Shown here piece after piece: positions 27,275-36,120 of a stretch of DNA of 64,000 nt. Within the stretch, counting starts at the first letter, position 1. Each line of letters opens with the position of its first letter. A program made the translations under genes and the position numbers. Source of the stretch: Pelosinus fermentans JBW45 (GTDB lineage: Bacteria > Bacillota > Negativicutes > DSM-13327); assembly GCF_000271665.2 (NCBI RefSeq), contig NZ_CP010978.1, positions 3,874,501-3,938,500 of the forward strand, in the 5' to 3' direction. Under the pieces are notes generated by a model that was not told the DNA's origin, did no database searches, and saw only the letters and a program-made list of their open reading frames with translations.

Positions 27275-28564
27275 ATGTTTCACAAACTACGTCTACAGCT
27301 TGCGATTATTAACTTAATTATCATTGCTGCACTTTTTTTAATTTTAACAGTAGGTACCTATCTTTTTGCTGAAAACCAAATGAGAAATCGCGCCTTTGGC
27401 ATGGGAATCAATTTTATATCTGACATACAAGCAGGCCTAATTAACGATATGCCGGATCGCGGTCCTCGGGATCAAGGTAGACATCCTCCTCATGACGAAC
27501 CTCCTCAATCACCAAGGCAGCCATTAGAGCAACCACCAGAACATCCCCTTGTTTTTTTTGTTAAAACAGATGCTGACAATCAGATTTTTTTTACCTCCTC
27601 TACCCAACCTCTAGATTCCGCTTCTTTATCCACTCTTGTACAAGGAAGCCTACGCCAAAAAGAAACAACTGGAACGATTTCTTTGCAAGAAAGCTATTAT
27701 TATTATGTAAAAACTCCCCTGCAAGACCAGTCGGGAATGATTGTCCTCTTTCAGAACTTTGATCATGAAAAGAACTTGCTTCACAGTCTCATCACGGCTT
27801 TAATCATCGTTGGCATCCTTTGCTTACTCTTATCTCTTGTCGCAAGCCTTTACATGGCAAATCGTGCTATGATTCCCATTTCCAGTGCCTGGGAGCAGCA
27901 AAAAAATTTTCTAGCGGATGTCTCTCATGAATTACGTACCCCATTAACTGTCATGCAGACGAATTTAGAAATCGTCCTTGACAATCCGGAAGGAACCATC
28001 GCCAACCAAAGTAAATGGTTGCATAATATTAAAGAAGAAACCGACGCTATGGCTAAATTAATAACCTCCTTACTCTTTTTAGCACGTGCGGATTCGCAAC
28101 AGCCATTACTAGAAAAAAAGTTTTTTTCCCTAAGTCAATCGCTTCTTCGTTCAACGGAAGCACTCGCTCCTTTAGCTGCTGCCAAAGGGATTACCCTTGA
28201 GCTTTCCATTGCTCCCGAAATCCAAATTTATGGTGATGAAGGCTCTATGAAACAGCTTGTCAGTATCTTCTTTGACAATTCTATTCGCCACACCCCTTCT
28301 GGTGGCAAGATCTCCATATTCCTATCTCAATCCAAAAAAGAAATCACCTTCACTTTCACTGATACGGGAGAAGGAATTGAAAATATGCATTTAGAGAAAA
28401 TATTTGATCGATTTTATCAGGTAGACAAATCCCGTTTTAAAGGCGGTACAGGGTTGGGACTTTCCATCGCCAAGCTAATTGTGGAAACTCATGGAGGCTC
28501 TATTAAAGTCTCCAGCCAGCTTACGTTAGGAACAAAATTCTGCATAAAATTACCCATATCCTGA
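27275..28564 (+). CDS. Sensor histidine kinase paired with the OmpR-type regulator
   Basis: 429-residue membrane kinase. The ATG at 27275 has GAGGAG before it. Two membrane helices (about 10-32 and 170-192) bracket an extracytoplasmic domain containing an unusual Pro/Asp/His-rich stretch (residues about 65-95: PRDQGRHPPHDEPPQSP and on), which might bind metal or be a flexible linker. There is no obvious HAMP-length linker before HisKA (DVSHELRTPLTVMQTNLE). HATPase motifs: FFDNSIRHTP, FTDTGEGI and GGTGLGLSIA. Signal unknown; the His-rich segment hints at a metal or envelope-stress cue but proves nothing. Confidence 0.93.
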   Translation: MFHKLRLQLAIINLIIIAALFLILTVGTYLFAENQMRNRAFGMGINFISDIQAGLINDMPDRGPRDQGRHPPHDEPPQSPRQPLEQPPEHPLVFFVKTDADNQIFFTSSTQPLDSASLSTLVQGSLRQKETTGTISLQESYYYYVKTPLQDQSGMIVLFQNFDHEKNLLHSLITALIIVGILCLLLSLVASLYMANRAMIPISSAWEQQKNFLADVSHELRTPLTVMQTNLEIVLDNPEGTIANQSKWLHNIKEETDAMAKLITSLLFLARADSQQPLLEKKFFSLSQSLLRSTEALAPLAAAKGITLELSIAPEIQIYGDEGSMKQLVSIFFDNSIRHTPSGGKISIFLSQSKKEITFTFTDTGEGIENMHLEKIFDRFYQVDKSRFKGGTGLGLSIAKLIVETHGGSIKVSSQLTLGTKFCIKLPIS

Positions 28565-28582
28565 TTTAGGATATGGGTTTTA
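28552..28582 (+). terminator. Terminator overlapping the kinase stop codon
   Basis: ACCCATATCCT (28552-28562) pairs with AGGATATGGGT (28568-28578), then TTTATAA. The left arm covers the last codons and runs into the stop at 28562-28564. Confidence 0.75.
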
Positions 28583-28597
28583 TAACAGGAACGAACA

Positions 28598-28664
28598 ATT
28601 GAACCACAAAGGCACAATGCCGCTGCTGCGGCACCCTTTGTGTCCTTTGCGTCTTTGTGGTTCC
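28598..28664. repeat. Dispersed palindrome, copy 3
   Basis: GAACCACAAAGGCACAA pairs with TTGTG...TTTGTGGTTC, with an inner TGCCGC/GCGGCA hairpin. Related in design to copies 1 and 2; the 37949-37990 element repeats its reverse complement. It lies between convergent genes. Confidence 0.75.
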
Positions 28665-28680
28665 TTCATTTTATTTTTTA

Positions 28681-29685
28681 TTACTTTAAAGTGTGTATAT
28701 AATCAATAAGATCTTTAAATTGCGCACCATTCTTCTCAATTACTGGTTTAACGGCTTCTTGCCACTCCGCTACGTTGTCAACAGAAGTAATTGTAACGCC
28801 AGCAGCTTTAATCTTTGCGTTGGATTTTTCCTCATATTTAGCCCAGGATTCCTTTTCTGTGGCAACAGAAGCAGTGGCAGCATCTTGAATAATCTTTTGA
28901 TCAGCGGGTGAAAATTTATTCCACATAGCTAAGTTCATCAGAAGTACTTCAGGAACACGCTGATGTCCATCTAAAATATAATTCTTCGCAACTGTATAGT
29001 GGTTTGCAGATTCAAATGAAGGCGCATTATTTTCTGCAGCATCAATTGTACCAGTTTGTAATGCTCCAAATACATCACCATATGGCATTACAATAGGATT
29101 TGCACCTAGAGCAGTAACCATCTCAAGGGTAATTGCACTTTGTTGTACGCGTATTTTTTGACCTTTCAAGTCGGCAAGCTTCGTAAGAGGCTTGCTGGAA
29201 TAGAAGCTTCTAGCGCCAGACTCGTAGTAAGCCAATCCCATCATATTAGATGTTTGAAGGTCTTTTAGCAGTTGCTGCCCTTTATCGCTATTCAAAAATG
29301 CCCATTCTTGACTTGAGTCTCTAAATAAATATGGAAGAGCAAACAATCCCATTTGGGGGTTGAAGGAGGTAAGTGTAGCACTGCTAACTCTTGTCATATC
29401 AACTGTACCACCTGATTGAACCTGACTTACAACTGAGTTTTCATCACCTAATGTTCCGCCAGGATAAACTTCAACATTAATTCTTCCGTTTGAGGCTTGT
29501 TTAACAAGTTCTGCAAATTTCCTGTCACCGTCAGTTGTAGGATAGTCCGCTGGGTGAGCTTCAGCCAACCTTATAGTGACTTTTGCTCCTTCCCTCGCTT
29601 TTTCTTTTGAAGCACCTGAGCTACAACCTGTCAACAAAACAGCACATAACAGCGATAAGATTAGAACTGACAAACTTCTTTTCAT
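28681..29685 (-). CDS. TRAP transporter solute-binding protein (DctP family)
   Basis: 334-residue extracytoplasmic receptor for an anionic organic acid. Lipoprotein signal MKRSLSVLILSLLCAVLL with lipobox LTGC. DctP hallmarks: LAEAHPADYPTTDGDRKFAEL, VEVYPGGTLGDENSVV, and the region KIRVQQSAITLEMVTALGAN, with the conserved Arg that salt-bridges a substrate carboxylate, followed by GALQTGTIDAAENNAPSF. AGGAG precedes the ATG. Co-directional with DctM, DctQ and the KdgF-like cupin upstream. The neighbour cupin suggests a uronate or uronate-derived substrate; this is inference. Confidence 0.93.
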   Translation of the reverse strand: MKRSLSVLILSLLCAVLLTGCSSGASKEKAREGAKVTIRLAEAHPADYPTTDGDRKFAELVKQASNGRINVEVYPGGTLGDENSVVSQVQSGGTVDMTRVSSATLTSFNPQMGLFALPYLFRDSSQEWAFLNSDKGQQLLKDLQTSNMMGLAYYESGARSFYSSKPLTKLADLKGQKIRVQQSAITLEMVTALGANPIVMPYGDVFGALQTGTIDAAENNAPSFESANHYTVAKNYILDGHQRVPEVLLMNLAMWNKFSPADQKIIQDAATASVATEKESWAKYEEKSNAKIKAAGVTITSVDNVAEWQEAVKPVIEKNGAQFKDLIDYIHTLK

Positions 29686-29732
29686 TATTTTAGCTCCTTT
29701 TCTAATTTATAATTTTTAAATACTAAATGTAT

Positions 29733-31034
29733 TTAACGCATGAAATGTGGTAAATAGAGAGATAATTGAGGAACGTAGATAATTACCATCAAACAAATAA
29801 ACAAGATAACATAGAATGGGAGCATGTGCCTTACGGCTCTCCCTATCGGTGTATCTGTCAAGGCACACCCTATAAACAAAACAGCTCCATGGGGTGGAAT
29901 CGTCAAGCCAATTCCTAGGCTGAGCATCATAATAATTCCGAAATGGAGAGGGTCTATATGCATGTTAAGTATAACTGGCTTTAAGATTGGTGTCATAATC
30001 ATAATCAATGGTGCCATATCCATCGGTGCGCTCAGCAAAATCAGCAAGCAAGCTATGATAAACAATAGGATGAACGGGTTACTGGATATTCCTAATAGAA
30101 GGTGAGTAACCATATCTGGTATACGCAAGATTGTTAAAACGTAGCTAAATGCTGCAGAAGCTGCCATTAAGAAAAACACAAGAGAGCAGATTCTTAATGT
30201 TTTTAATATAATTGGCCAAAAATCTTTAATGGAAATATCTCTATAAAAGAAGAAAGTAATAATGAAAGCGTACAAGCAAGCAATAGCCCCCGCTTCAGTA
30301 GCTGTAAACCAACCTGTAAAAATGCCCCCTAGAATGATAACGCAAGTCATAATAGAAAATATTCCGTCAAAAATAACTTTCCCGTGTTCTTCCTTCGGTA
30401 TTATTTCATTCACTGTGTAACCATTTCTAATAGCTAGAAATCGACCAGCAATCATTAAGATTGCACATATAACAAAACCAGGAAAAACACCCGCTAGAAA
30501 AAGAGCATTGATAGACGGAGCAGCTGCGCCATAAGCAAGAGCATACAAAATCAAATTATGACTTGGTGGAACAACAACACCTTGTATAGAAGCAGAAATA
30601 GTAAGGCTTGTAGCAAATTCTTTGCTATAACCTTTTTTTACCATCTGTGGGATCATAACAGTACCCACAGAAGCCATATCAGCAGCAGCTGAGCCGGAAA
30701 TGTTGCCAAACAATAGGCAAGCAAGGCAGTTTACCATAGCAAGACCACCCTTAAATCGGCCAAAACCTAGCAATGCGAACCGTATTAATCGTTTCGCTAG
30801 CCCGCCTTCACCCATAATTTGACCAGCCAAAATAAAGAACGGAATGGTAAGTAACGCATAGTTATTAAGGCCATCTATCATTTTGTGAGAAATTAACTCA
30901 AGGCCAAAATCCTCCATTAAAAAAACAACTAGTGTAGAGGCGACAATACACAACGAAATTGGCACTCGTATCAGCATTAACCCAATAAATGTTATTGTAA
31001 GAACAATTATTTCAATAGTAATATGATCCATCAA
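29733..31034 (-). CDS. TRAP transporter large permease (DctM family)
   Basis: 433-residue permease with about twelve membrane helices. Typical segments: TIPFFILAGQIMGEGGLAKR, NISGSAAADMASVGTVMIPQM, VVPPSHNLILYALA and IIMMLSLGIGLTIPPHGAVLF. Uses an ion gradient, not ATP. It overlaps the DctQ gene by four bases. DctP follows 47 bp downstream. Confidence 0.95.
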   Translation of the reverse strand: MMDHITIEIIVLTITFIGLMLIRVPISLCIVASTLVVFLMEDFGLELISHKMIDGLNNYALLTIPFFILAGQIMGEGGLAKRLIRFALLGFGRFKGGLAMVNCLACLLFGNISGSAAADMASVGTVMIPQMVKKGYSKEFATSLTISASIQGVVVPPSHNLILYALAYGAAAPSINALFLAGVFPGFVICAILMIAGRFLAIRNGYTVNEIIPKEEHGKVIFDGIFSIMTCVIILGGIFTGWFTATEAGAIACLYAFIITFFFYRDISIKDFWPIILKTLRICSLVFFLMAASAAFSYVLTILRIPDMVTHLLLGISSNPFILLFIIACLLILLSAPMDMAPLIMIMTPILKPVILNMHIDPLHFGIIMMLSLGIGLTIPPHGAVLFIGCALTDTPIGRAVRHMLPFYVILFICLMVIIYVPQLSLYLPHFMR

Positions 31035-31564
31035 TGCCCACCCAATCCTTTATGTCTTTTTAAATCAACACCAAAAAATTGAAATATGCCATAGAACAGA
31101 ATAAGGACACCTGATACGGGTATTGCGAGAGTTCTATAGGCTATAGGCAAATTACCCATGGTAGGAATAGTTTGACCAAAGTCGTTTATCATAAGCTTTG
31201 TTCCATAAACAATCAATATTAATGAAAAGACAATTTCAAAAATCGAAATGAGCTTTTCAATATAAAAATTTGATTTTTCGCTAAATTGGATAGAAGTAAA
31301 AGCAAGGTGTATTCTTTCCCGAAAGCCCATCGCAATGCCCAAAAATGAAAACCATATCAGTAAGAATATTGTGATATCTAAAGACCAAGTCGGTGTATAG
31401 CTGAACAATTTTCTGACAAACACTTGAAAACATACAATCACGATCATTATTAGCAACATTATTTTTGATAATTCTTCAAAAGCCTTATCGATAGATAGCA
31501 GTAAACTTGATATCCACTTTACTCCATTTTTTGGAATTTGCGTGGGTTCTTTTGAATCTGCCAA
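31031..31564 (-). CDS. TRAP transporter small permease (DctQ family)
   Basis: 177-residue four-helix membrane protein that pairs with DctM. An N-terminal cytoplasmic tail of about 35 residues is followed by helices around LMLLIMIVIVCFQVFV and ITIFLLIWFSFLGIAMGFRE; the latter is the family signature. Gene order cupin, DctQ, DctM, DctP in one direction. Confidence 0.93.
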   Translation of the reverse strand: MADSKEPTQIPKNGVKWISSLLLSIDKAFEELSKIMLLIMIVIVCFQVFVRKLFSYTPTWSLDITIFLLIWFSFLGIAMGFRERIHLAFTSIQFSEKSNFYIEKLISIFEIVFSLILIVYGTKLMINDFGQTIPTMGNLPIAYRTLAIPVSGVLILFYGIFQFFGVDLKRHKGLGGH

Positions 31565-31603
31565 AATATCAACTCCTCATATATAATTTAATACCAATTC
31601 TTA

Positions 31604-31954
31604 CTAAACAGTCCTTATTTCATCCGGTGTGAGGAAATCTTGCCGTATTGGTGTGAATACATCGATCAATACTGAGTCATCCTCCAAAGAAACAACTCCA
31701 TGCAAGACATTCTTAGCAGCATAATAGCTATCCCCCTGCTTAGCAATTTTAGTTTCGCTGCCAACCGTAATTTCAAAACTTCCCTTAACGACATAGCCTA
31801 TTTGCTCATGTTCCGAATGGCTGTGAGGGACCCCTATGCTTCCTTTTGCAAACTGAAATTCTACTAGCATAAGTTTGTCCTCTGCAACTAGTACTTTGCG
31901 TGACGTTTTATCACCAATATCTTTTCCTTGTAGCTCTTGGTTTGTAATAATCAT
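31604..31954 (-). CDS. Cupin protein resembling KdgF
   Basis: 116-residue single-domain cupin. The metal-binding motif is HSHSEHEQIGYVVKG (about 46-60), with the later His in NVLHGV, and the ending DVFTPIRQDFL is strikingly like KdgF, which converts pectin- or alginate-derived unsaturated uronates to linear ketouronates. AGGAG precedes the start. First gene of the TRAP operon and divergent from an AraC regulator, so a role in uptake and use of a uronate is likely. A generic cupin of other function cannot be excluded. Confidence 0.82.
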   Translation of the reverse strand: MIITNQELQGKDIGDKTSRKVLVAEDKLMLVEFQFAKGSIGVPHSHSEHEQIGYVVKGSFEITVGSETKIAKQGDSYYAAKNVLHGVVSLEDDSVLIDVFTPIRQDFLTPDEIRTV

Positions 31955-32106
31955 TAAAATCCTCCTTTAGCGCAGATAACATCCATGATGAATTGCCATA
32001 ATGCGTCTTTCCCTTTAAAGTATATCTGAAATTTTTTCCATTGTATTGACTGAATATTGTGGTAAAATGTTGTTGTATTGTTATTCTTAACCTGGGAGTG
32101 GTAAAC

Positions 32107-32973
32107 TTGCCGACAATGAGTGATTTTGATTTTGATTTTGAGCTCAATGCAAATCCTCACCAATTTATCCACCAGCATACTACCTCATCTCAAAATACTT
32201 GGGATAAATTCCATTCCCATCCCGGTATGGAGTTTATTTATGTTCTGCAGGGAGAAGGGTCCGCGATTATCGATCAGAATATCTATCCATTTAAACCAGG
32301 ATCACTTATGTATTTTCAGCCCTTTCAGTTACATAGGGTAAAGGCAGATATACCAGAAAAAACATTTTACATCCGATCAAAATTACTATTAGAACCATCT
32401 ATTATTGATTCTTATTTACAAAAATTTACTGCTTTATATCGTTTTTTTCAACACCTATGGCATAGTAATCTAAACTGCCAAGTTATCCAAGTGACAAATT
32501 CTTCCCAATTTGAAACTCTATTTACACTCTATGGATCTCGTTATAAGCAATTGGAAATTACAGAAGACTTTGCTTTATTCTTCCTGCTTTTTATAACGAC
32601 GGTAAAAGATCAATGGAATGTCCAAAATCAAATGGAGAGAGAGACGCAGCTTCGTCATATCCACTATGCCGAATATGTTATGAGATGGATTGATGCAAAT
32701 TATCATGAAGAATTTACATTAGAATCTTTAGTAAAGGAACTTCATCTTTCACGTTTTCATATATCCCACTTATTTCGTAAAGCTACGGGAAGTAGCATCA
32801 CAGAGTATCTAACCTATCGTCGTTTACGAGAAGCTTCTTTTTTATTGCGGACAACGTCTTTACCTTTACAGGAAATATGCAGTAAAATTGGCATTGGCAA
32901 TATTTCGTATTTTTGCCAATTATTTAAAAGAAACATCGGCGCTACACCTTCTCAATACCGAATAAAGCAATAA
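32107..32973 (+). CDS. AraC family regulator of the TRAP/cupin operon
   Basis: 288-residue regulator with an N-terminal cupin sensing domain (HSHPGMEFIYVLQGEGS near residue 37) and C-terminal double helix-turn-helix (about 185-285: FTLESLVKELHLSRFHISHLF, then LPLQEICSKIGIGNISYFCQL in split form). TTG at 32107 with GGGAG before it is preferred; an ATG at 32116 is a possible alternative and an upstream in-frame ATG at 32059 lacks a ribosome site. Divergent from the cupin-dctQMP operon, which it probably controls in response to the transported sugar acid. Confidence 0.87.
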   Translation: MPTMSDFDFDFELNANPHQFIHQHTTSSQNTWDKFHSHPGMEFIYVLQGEGSAIIDQNIYPFKPGSLMYFQPFQLHRVKADIPEKTFYIRSKLLLEPSIIDSYLQKFTALYRFFQHLWHSNLNCQVIQVTNSSQFETLFTLYGSRYKQLEITEDFALFFLLFITTVKDQWNVQNQMERETQLRHIHYAEYVMRWIDANYHEEFTLESLVKELHLSRFHISHLFRKATGSSITEYLTYRRLREASFLLRTTSLPLQEICSKIGIGNISYFCQLFKRNIGATPSQYRIKQ

Positions 32974-33008
32974 TTTACTTTTACCCTTTTAGCCACCAGA
33001 TCACAGAG

Positions 33009-33047
33009 AAAAAACAGTACCTTAGCGGCACTGTTTTTTTATTTTTT
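33009..33047 (+). terminator. Terminator of the AraC gene
   Basis: AAAAAACAGT (33009-33018) pairs with ACTGTTTTTT (33030-33039), followed by more T. Confidence 0.82.
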
Positions 33048-33153
33048 ATGGAAATAGGACTCGGCGACAACTAAAGCACCATTTTTTACCTAGAATAACA
33101 ATATCCGTATCGCAAAAACTACAACCGAAAAGAATAGGTAGCGATATGGAAGG

Positions 33154-34329
33154 ATGACAACCGTTAAGATGGATCTTAGTATCATAATTCCTACTTTTAA
33201 TGAAAGAAATAACGTTAGGATCATTGCTGAGAAAATTACTAATCTATTACAAGGAAGTAATTGTTCCTTTGAAATCATTTTTGTCGATGATAGCCTTGAT
33301 GACACACCTGTCATTTTAGAAGAACTCTGTCAGAAATATAAGGAAGTAAAATATATTCACCGCCACAATGAAAAAGGCTTAGCATCTGCAGTTGTTAAGG
33401 GTTTTTTACATTCTCAAGGCAATCAGATCATTGTTATGGACGCTGATCTCCAGCATCCTCCTGAATTACTCCCTTTGATGATCAAACGACTAGGACGTTA
33501 TGATGTTGTCATCCCTAGCCGCTTTGTTGCTGGCGGCTCAGATGGCGGCTTAAATATAGTACGCAAATTAATCTCAGGGGTTGCCAGGGGAATTGGTTAT
33601 GTTTTTATAAAAAAGCTGCGCTGTATTTCCGATTCTACTAGCGGTTACTTTGGTTTTAAACGAAGTGTCATTGAACAAGTGCAGTTAAATCCCATCGGTT
33701 GGAAGATACTTATTGAAATTCTGGTAAAAGGAAGATACCAAACCGTACATGAAATTCCTTATTCTTTTGTGGCGCGGGCAGCAGGAACATCAAAAATGAA
33801 TTTGAATGAGCAATTCAATTATCTAAAACACATCGGGCAACTTATGATGTATCACCCTGAACATCGTAAATTTTATTATTTTTGTATGATTGGAACCTTA
33901 GGAGTCTTTATCAACTTATCATGTTTACATTTTTTTCTGCATTTCCTTGGAATGGAAGAATTAACAGCTTCGGTTTATGCCTCCTCCATTGCCATGCTTC
34001 ATAACTTTATGTGGAATCACAAAGTAACCTGGAAAGAATGTAAACAACAAACTTTATGGAAGCAAATGATGCAATTTCCTCAGTTTGTATTAATCTGCAG
34101 TGTGGGTATCGCCATTACCACCTTATTTACCCAAGCATTTCTCTTTCTAGGGTGGAATATCTATGCCGGTCAGCTAACAGGTATTACCGTATCTATCCTC
34201 TGGAATTTTTCTGCTAATAGCAAATGGACATGGTCTGCTACTTATTCACAAATCAATGCTGATAAAGAAAAATTAATTGTAACCCAAGAATTACCTAGTA
34301 AAGAAAATTGTATGCAAGTAGAATTTTAA
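33154..34329 (+). CDS. Polyprenyl-phosphate glycosyltransferase fused to GtrA-like membrane domain
   Basis: 391-residue protein. Residues about 6-230 form a family 2 glycosyltransferase of the dolichol-phosphate mannosyltransferase type: LSIIIPTFNERNNV, IIFVDDSLDDTP and MDADLQHPPELL (metal and nucleotide-sugar binding Asp residues). Residues about 245-375 form four membrane helices of the GtrA/DPMS type (GTLGVFINLSCLHFFLHFLGM, ending NFSANSKWTWS). It likely loads a sugar onto a lipid carrier at the membrane. The start is uncertain: ATG 33154 overlaps its own GGAAGG site, and ATG 33169 (MDLSIIIPTF) is an alternative. The next gene, 20 bp on, is a membrane glycosyltransferase that could use the product. 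Confidence 0.88.
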   Translation: MTTVKMDLSIIIPTFNERNNVRIIAEKITNLLQGSNCSFEIIFVDDSLDDTPVILEELCQKYKEVKYIHRHNEKGLASAVVKGFLHSQGNQIIVMDADLQHPPELLPLMIKRLGRYDVVIPSRFVAGGSDGGLNIVRKLISGVARGIGYVFIKKLRCISDSTSGYFGFKRSVIEQVQLNPIGWKILIEILVKGRYQTVHEIPYSFVARAAGTSKMNLNEQFNYLKHIGQLMMYHPEHRKFYYFCMIGTLGVFINLSCLHFFLHFLGMEELTASVYASSIAMLHNFMWNHKVTWKECKQQTLWKQMMQFPQFVLICSVGIAITTLFTQAFLFLGWNIYAGQLTGITVSILWNFSANSKWTWSATYSQINADKEKLIVTQELPSKENCMQVEF

Positions 34330-34349
34330 AACAGAAAGGGTTCCATTAC

Positions 34350-35465
34350 ATGAAGTTTCCATCAAAAACCGTATGGTTTGCTTTTTTGATCCACACACTC
34401 ATCATTTTTACCTCCTATCAATTAGCTGATTACTTACCTTCTCACCCTCCAATAGGATTTGTAGATCAATCCTTATATCCTATGCCCCCCTTTATCGAAA
34501 AATTTATCCGTTGGGATGCCCATTGGTATACCTATGTTGCTGGACATGGATATGATGCAAAGTCGATAGTCTTTTTCCCTTTGCTCATTATATTAATAAA
34601 ATGTTTATCTTACGTAGGTTTACCCATCCCTTTTGCTGGTTTATTACTTTGCAATGTATTTGCGTTCATCAGTTTCTGGATTATGGATATAACCTTCCGT
34701 TTAGATTTTCCACCAGAACAAGTTCACTATTCTCTCTTATCTTATGCTCTTATGCCAACTTCTCTTTTTCTAAATAGTATCTATACAGAACCTCTATTTA
34801 TCACCTTTTCTCTTTTCTGCATCTATTTTTCTAGAAAAGGTCAGTGGTGGTATGGAGGAGTAGCGGGTGCACTAGCCACTTTGACCAGAAATTTGGGAAT
34901 CTTTCTTTTTATTTTTTTACTTTACGAATTCTTTAAAAAGAAGTCTCTTCATACTAACTCCATACCTGCCATGATTCCACTTTTCCTACTGCCAATTGCT
35001 CTATCATGTTTTATGCTGTACAACTTCTATCTATTGGATAATCCGATTGCTTTTATAACCACCCAACAAGACTGGGGAAGACATTTTGAACTGCCCTGGC
35101 ACAATATTGCAGCTAATATCCCTTTGACTTTTTCCAATGATCCTTATAGTCAGCCTGGAGTTGCTTTAGATACATTCCTCACGGTTAGCAGCCTCATTGG
35201 TCTATTTTTGCTCACAATTCGGCCACAGTTTAAAATTCCTACCTCCTACCTCTTAATCGGCTGGCTATGGTTTCTCATCCCTCTCTGCTCTACTGCTCCC
35301 AGCCTTCCTCTGTACAGTGTCTCCCGTTTTATACTTCCGATATTTCCTCTCTATCTCTTCTTTGGACAGCTTTCCCGCAAATCCTATTATTGTTGTCTTG
35401 CCATCAATGCTTCTATTTTATTAGTATGTACTTCTTTATTTATGAATTGGTATTGGATTGGATAA
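34350..35465 (+). CDS. Membrane glycosyltransferase, PIG-V (GT76)-like
   Basis: 371-residue protein with about ten hydrophobic helices. The motif RWDAHWYTYVAGHGYD at about 50 in the first external loop, with acidic residue after RW, is typical of PIG-V-like mannosyltransferases that use lipid-linked sugars. YALMPTSLFLNSIYTEPLF and ALATLTRNLGIFLF are also characteristic. The ATG at 34350 has AAAGGG nine bases before it. Operon partner of the preceding DPM/GtrA protein, which may supply its donor. Acceptor unknown. Confidence 0.82.
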   Translation: MKFPSKTVWFAFLIHTLIIFTSYQLADYLPSHPPIGFVDQSLYPMPPFIEKFIRWDAHWYTYVAGHGYDAKSIVFFPLLIILIKCLSYVGLPIPFAGLLLCNVFAFISFWIMDITFRLDFPPEQVHYSLLSYALMPTSLFLNSIYTEPLFITFSLFCIYFSRKGQWWYGGVAGALATLTRNLGIFLFIFLLYEFFKKKSLHTNSIPAMIPLFLLPIALSCFMLYNFYLLDNPIAFITTQQDWGRHFELPWHNIAANIPLTFSNDPYSQPGVALDTFLTVSSLIGLFLLTIRPQFKIPTSYLLIGWLWFLIPLCSTAPSLPLYSVSRFILPIFPLYLFFGQLSRKSYYCCLAINASILLVCTSLFMNWYWIG

Positions 35466-35577
35466 TTGGTTTATATTTCCATTTTATGTTAAATTTCAAT
35501 CACATAATCATGTTATAAGTGGGGGAAAATAAATTTGGATTCAAAATCAATAATAAAATTTAAAGGGGGCATACAAC

Positions 35578-36066
35578 ATGGCTACAAATGATAAAAACAG
35601 CAAACAATCCATGAACTCTTCTGCAATAACTTCCAATGCAAACCAAAGTCAAAATGCACAGAATAAGCAGGCTCAAAGCAAAAACCAATATGGAACATTA
35701 ACTGCTACTGCTGATGCCAATAATGATTATTCAAGTTCTGCACAAAGTCAGCAATATGGCAGCCAATCTGGAGCATCTTCTGCCTATACTGGCAACAGCT
35801 ATGCAAGCTCATCTCAAAATCAAAAAACACAACAAAGCAAAAACCAGTATGGAACGTTAACTGCTACTGCAGATGCTAATAATGAATATTCAAGTTCTGC
35901 ACAAAGTCAGCAATATGGCAGTCAAGCTGGAGCATCTTCTGCCTATACTGGCAACAGCTATGCAAGCTCAACTCAAAATCAAGCAGCAAATAAAACAAAA
36001 CAAAGCAAAAATCAATATGGTACCCTTACTGCCAAAGCAGATGCTAATAACGACTATACAGAATAA
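35578..36066 (+). CDS. Repetitive Q/S/N-rich small protein resembling gamma-type spore protein
   Basis: 162-residue, highly hydrophilic protein with no hydrophobic core. It contains three copies of QSKNQYGTLTAxADANN(D/E)Y, at residues 33, 86 and 142, separated by two near-identical linkers SSSAQSQQYGSQ(S/A)GASSAYT. Only the ends differ. Composition and repeat style resemble gamma-type small acid-soluble spore proteins (SspE), which store amino acids in spores, but the typical GPR cleavage context (FGTEFA) is not seen; YGTLTA could be the equivalent. Strong AAAGGGGG site before the ATG. Alternative: a surface or coat protein, though no signal peptide exists. Confidence 0.6.
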   Translation: MATNDKNSKQSMNSSAITSNANQSQNAQNKQAQSKNQYGTLTATADANNDYSSSAQSQQYGSQSGASSAYTGNSYASSSQNQKTQQSKNQYGTLTATADANNEYSSSAQSQQYGSQAGASSAYTGNSYASSTQNQAANKTKQSKNQYGTLTAKADANNDYTE

Positions 36067-36120
36067 GAATCATAAAAAGATGCTGATGGGATTAATCCCA
36101 TCAGCATCTTTTTATGATTC
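36067..36120. terminator. Perfect 54-bp palindrome acting as bidirectional terminator
   Basis: The two 27-bp halves are exact reverse complements with no spacer. Reading either way it begins GAATCATAAAAAGATGCTG and ends in T-rich sequence. It starts right after the repeat-protein stop and includes the last codons and stop of the convergent DUF134 gene. Confidence 0.9.

Noticed and set aside
32990-33010. AGCCACCAGATCACAGAGAA as a further copy of the dispersed repeat
   Set aside because: Too short and lacks the complementary arm; the hairpin right after it is an ordinary terminator.
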